Notes under the pieces: model-generated | Seen by the model: the letters and a program-made list of their open reading frames with translations, nothing else | What the model was told of the DNA's origin: nothing | The model's database searches: none | Translations under genes and position numbers: made by a program | Part shown: positions 62,977 through 64,000 of the stretch, piece by piece | Layout: every line of letters begins with the position of its first letter | Position numbering within the stretch: the stretch's first letter is position 1 | NCBI RefSeq assembly: GCF_003330725.1 | Contig: NZ_CP030840.1 | Coordinates: 2,170,001 to 2,234,000 of the forward strand | Source of the DNA: Acidisarcina polymorpha | Lineage (GTDB): Bacteria > Acidobacteriota > Terriglobia > Terriglobales > Acidobacteriaceae | DNA length: 64,000 nucleotides | Reading direction: 5' to 3'

Positions 62977-64000
62977 ATGCCAACGAGACAAGCCGCTCAA
63001 TCGACCTCCTCGCCAGCCCCGCGCCGGAATCTCGCGCTGGACGAAATAGCGCCCCCAAGAATCCCTCGTCCGAAGGGCTCTGTGATCTCCGTCCTCGATC
63101 TCTCCCTCGATGAAATCAGCTCCGTCCTGCAAATGGCCACGCTGCTCGAGAACGAAGATCCGCTGCTGCGCATGAAGCGCCTGCTGAAACGGCGGGTCGC
63201 GCTGCTTTTCTACGAGTCGAGCACTCGCACCCGGACCTCTTTCGAACTAGCGGCCAAGAGCCTGGGCGCGGATACCGCCCTCATCAGCTCGCAATCCTCG
63301 AGCATCGAAAAAGGCGAATCGCTCAAAGACACCGGCATCACCCTGAAGGCGCTCGGCGCGGAGTGCATCATCCTGCGCCACCTCTCCTCGGGCGCACCCT
63401 ATCTGCTCGAGGCTGCCACCGGATTACCCATCCTCAACGGCGGCGATGGCACCCATGAGCACCCTTCGCAAGCGCTGCTCGACCTCCGCACTCTGCTCGC
63501 CCACTTTAAAAAAGGACCAAGCAACAGCGGCCAAAGCGCCCTTACGGAAACGACCCTCGACGGAGTGACGGTCGCCATCGTCGGCGACATCCTGCATAGC
63601 CGCGTGGCGCGCTCGAACGCCCTCCTGCTTCCCAGGCTAGGAGCTCAGGTCGTCCTCTGCGGTCCACCCGCCCTGCTTCCCGAAGTAGCCGCGAACCTTG
63701 GCCCCGGCATCACTATAGAGCGCGACTTCGATAAAGCTCTCGCAGCTTCGCAAGCCGTCATGATGCTTCGGATCCAGGCCGAACGCCTCTCCGGCCTCCA
63801 TCTCGATCTCGAAGATTACAAGGGCCGCTACCAGGCCAACCAGCCGAGAATGGCCGCTTTTGCCCCGAACGCGCTTCTTCTACACCCCGGTCCAATCATC
63901 CGCGGCCTTGAAATCACCAGCGAAGTTGCCGACGGGCCGCAATCCTTGATCGCCGAGCAAGTACGTCACGGAGTCGCCATCCGCATGGCCCTCCTCGCCA
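62977..64000 (+). CDS. pyrB: Aspartate carbamoyltransferase catalytic chain (3' end beyond window)
   Basis: At least 341 residues. It converts carbamoyl phosphate and aspartate into carbamoyl aspartate, the first committed step of pyrimidine synthesis. The carbamoyl-phosphate motif is in LLFYESSTRTRTSFELA; the aspartate site includes HEHPSQALLDLRTLL and the late LLHPGPIIRGLEI. The ATG at 62977 gives an N-terminal extension of about 30 polar, Pro/Arg-rich residues compared with the family; a GTG near 63085 would also fit. It follows pyrR. Confidence 0.94.
   Translation, partial: MPTRQAAQSTSSPAPRRNLALDEIAPPRIPRPKGSVISVLDLSLDEISSVLQMATLLENEDPLLRMKRLLKRRVALLFYESSTRTRTSFELAAKSLGADTALISSQSSSIEKGESLKDTGITLKALGAECIILRHLSSGAPYLLEAATGLPILNGGDGTHEHPSQALLDLRTLLAHFKKGPSNSGQSALTETTLDGVTVAIVGDILHSRVARSNALLLPRLGAQVVLCGPPALLPEVAANLGPGITIERDFDKALAASQAVMMLRIQAERLSGLHLDLEDYKGRYQANQPRMAAFAPNALLLHPGPIIRGLEITSEVADGPQSLIAEQVRHGVAIRMALLA

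Overview
The window looks like a chromosomal segment of an Acidobacteriota member, probably class Terriglobia (the Granulicella/Edaphobacter/Terriglobus type). This is inferred from two very large Oar-like TonB-dependent receptors with an N-terminal carboxypeptidase-regulatory domain, YVTN beta-propeller proteins, an ABC-permease/M1-peptidase fusion, long multi-PAS kinases, and the order dnaA, rpmH, rnpA, yidD, yidC, jag, mnmE. No rRNA, tRNA, CRISPR array, insertion sequence or prophage was seen. The DNA is fairly GC-rich throughout.

Layout. 1-5.3 kb (minus strand): the 5' end of hfq, two exported lipoproteins, then a peroxide-defence cluster (PerR-like Fur, AhpC, AhpD) with a perfect AT palindrome in front of the regulator. 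5.5-8.2 kb: a LacI regulator, three small membrane proteins and a DUF2203 protein. 8.4-10.8 kb: a Tat export operon (TatA/B, TatC) with an M28 peptidase; several Tat substrates occur elsewhere in the window. 10.9-21.6 kb: TerC, then the replication/membrane-insertion block dnaA (minus) and rpmH-rnpA-yidD-yidC-jag (plus), a DUF1259 Tat protein, a small untracked ORF and mnmE. 21.6-26.4 kb: a three-gene signalling group (a CHASE3/multi-PAS kinase, an Rcp1-like receiver and a receiver-kinase hybrid).

27-34.8 kb: a TonB receptor followed by a beta-propeller/phosphoesterase, read divergently from a predicted membrane-anchored DNA-binding regulator. 35-38.4 kb is accessory: a hypothetical gene, a 3' remnant of another phosphoesterase, a frameshifted cysteine dioxygenase/rhodanese pair and a carboxymuconolactone-decarboxylase-like protein. 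38.9-46.4 kb: a second TonB receptor, an MFS transporter and a secreted GH44 glycanase, plausibly a polysaccharide-use locus. 46.4-49.7 kb is a decaying patchwork: a truncated and frameshifted FAD monooxygenase, a frameshifted SRPBCC protein, a VOC protein, and an epimerase N-terminus joined in frame to an exported amidohydrolase. 49.8-57.4 kb: a HEAT-repeat protein, a FUSC transporter, a secreted phospholipase C-like phosphoesterase, a Tat-exported multicopper oxidase and a membrane protein with a tandem pentapeptide repeat. 57.5-62 kb: an ABC permease/M1 peptidase fusion interrupted by a one-base frameshift in an A5 tract, with its ATPase. The window ends with pyrR and a partial pyrB.

The most notable observations are the run of frameshifted, truncated or fused genes between 35.7 and 48.5 kb, the A-tract frameshift in the ABC/M1 fusion, the membrane-anchored regulator divergent from a TonB receptor, and a tandem TGACA/TGTCA inverted-repeat array in the mnmE upstream region. 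No clearly new multi-gene system (defence, secretion or biosynthetic) was found.
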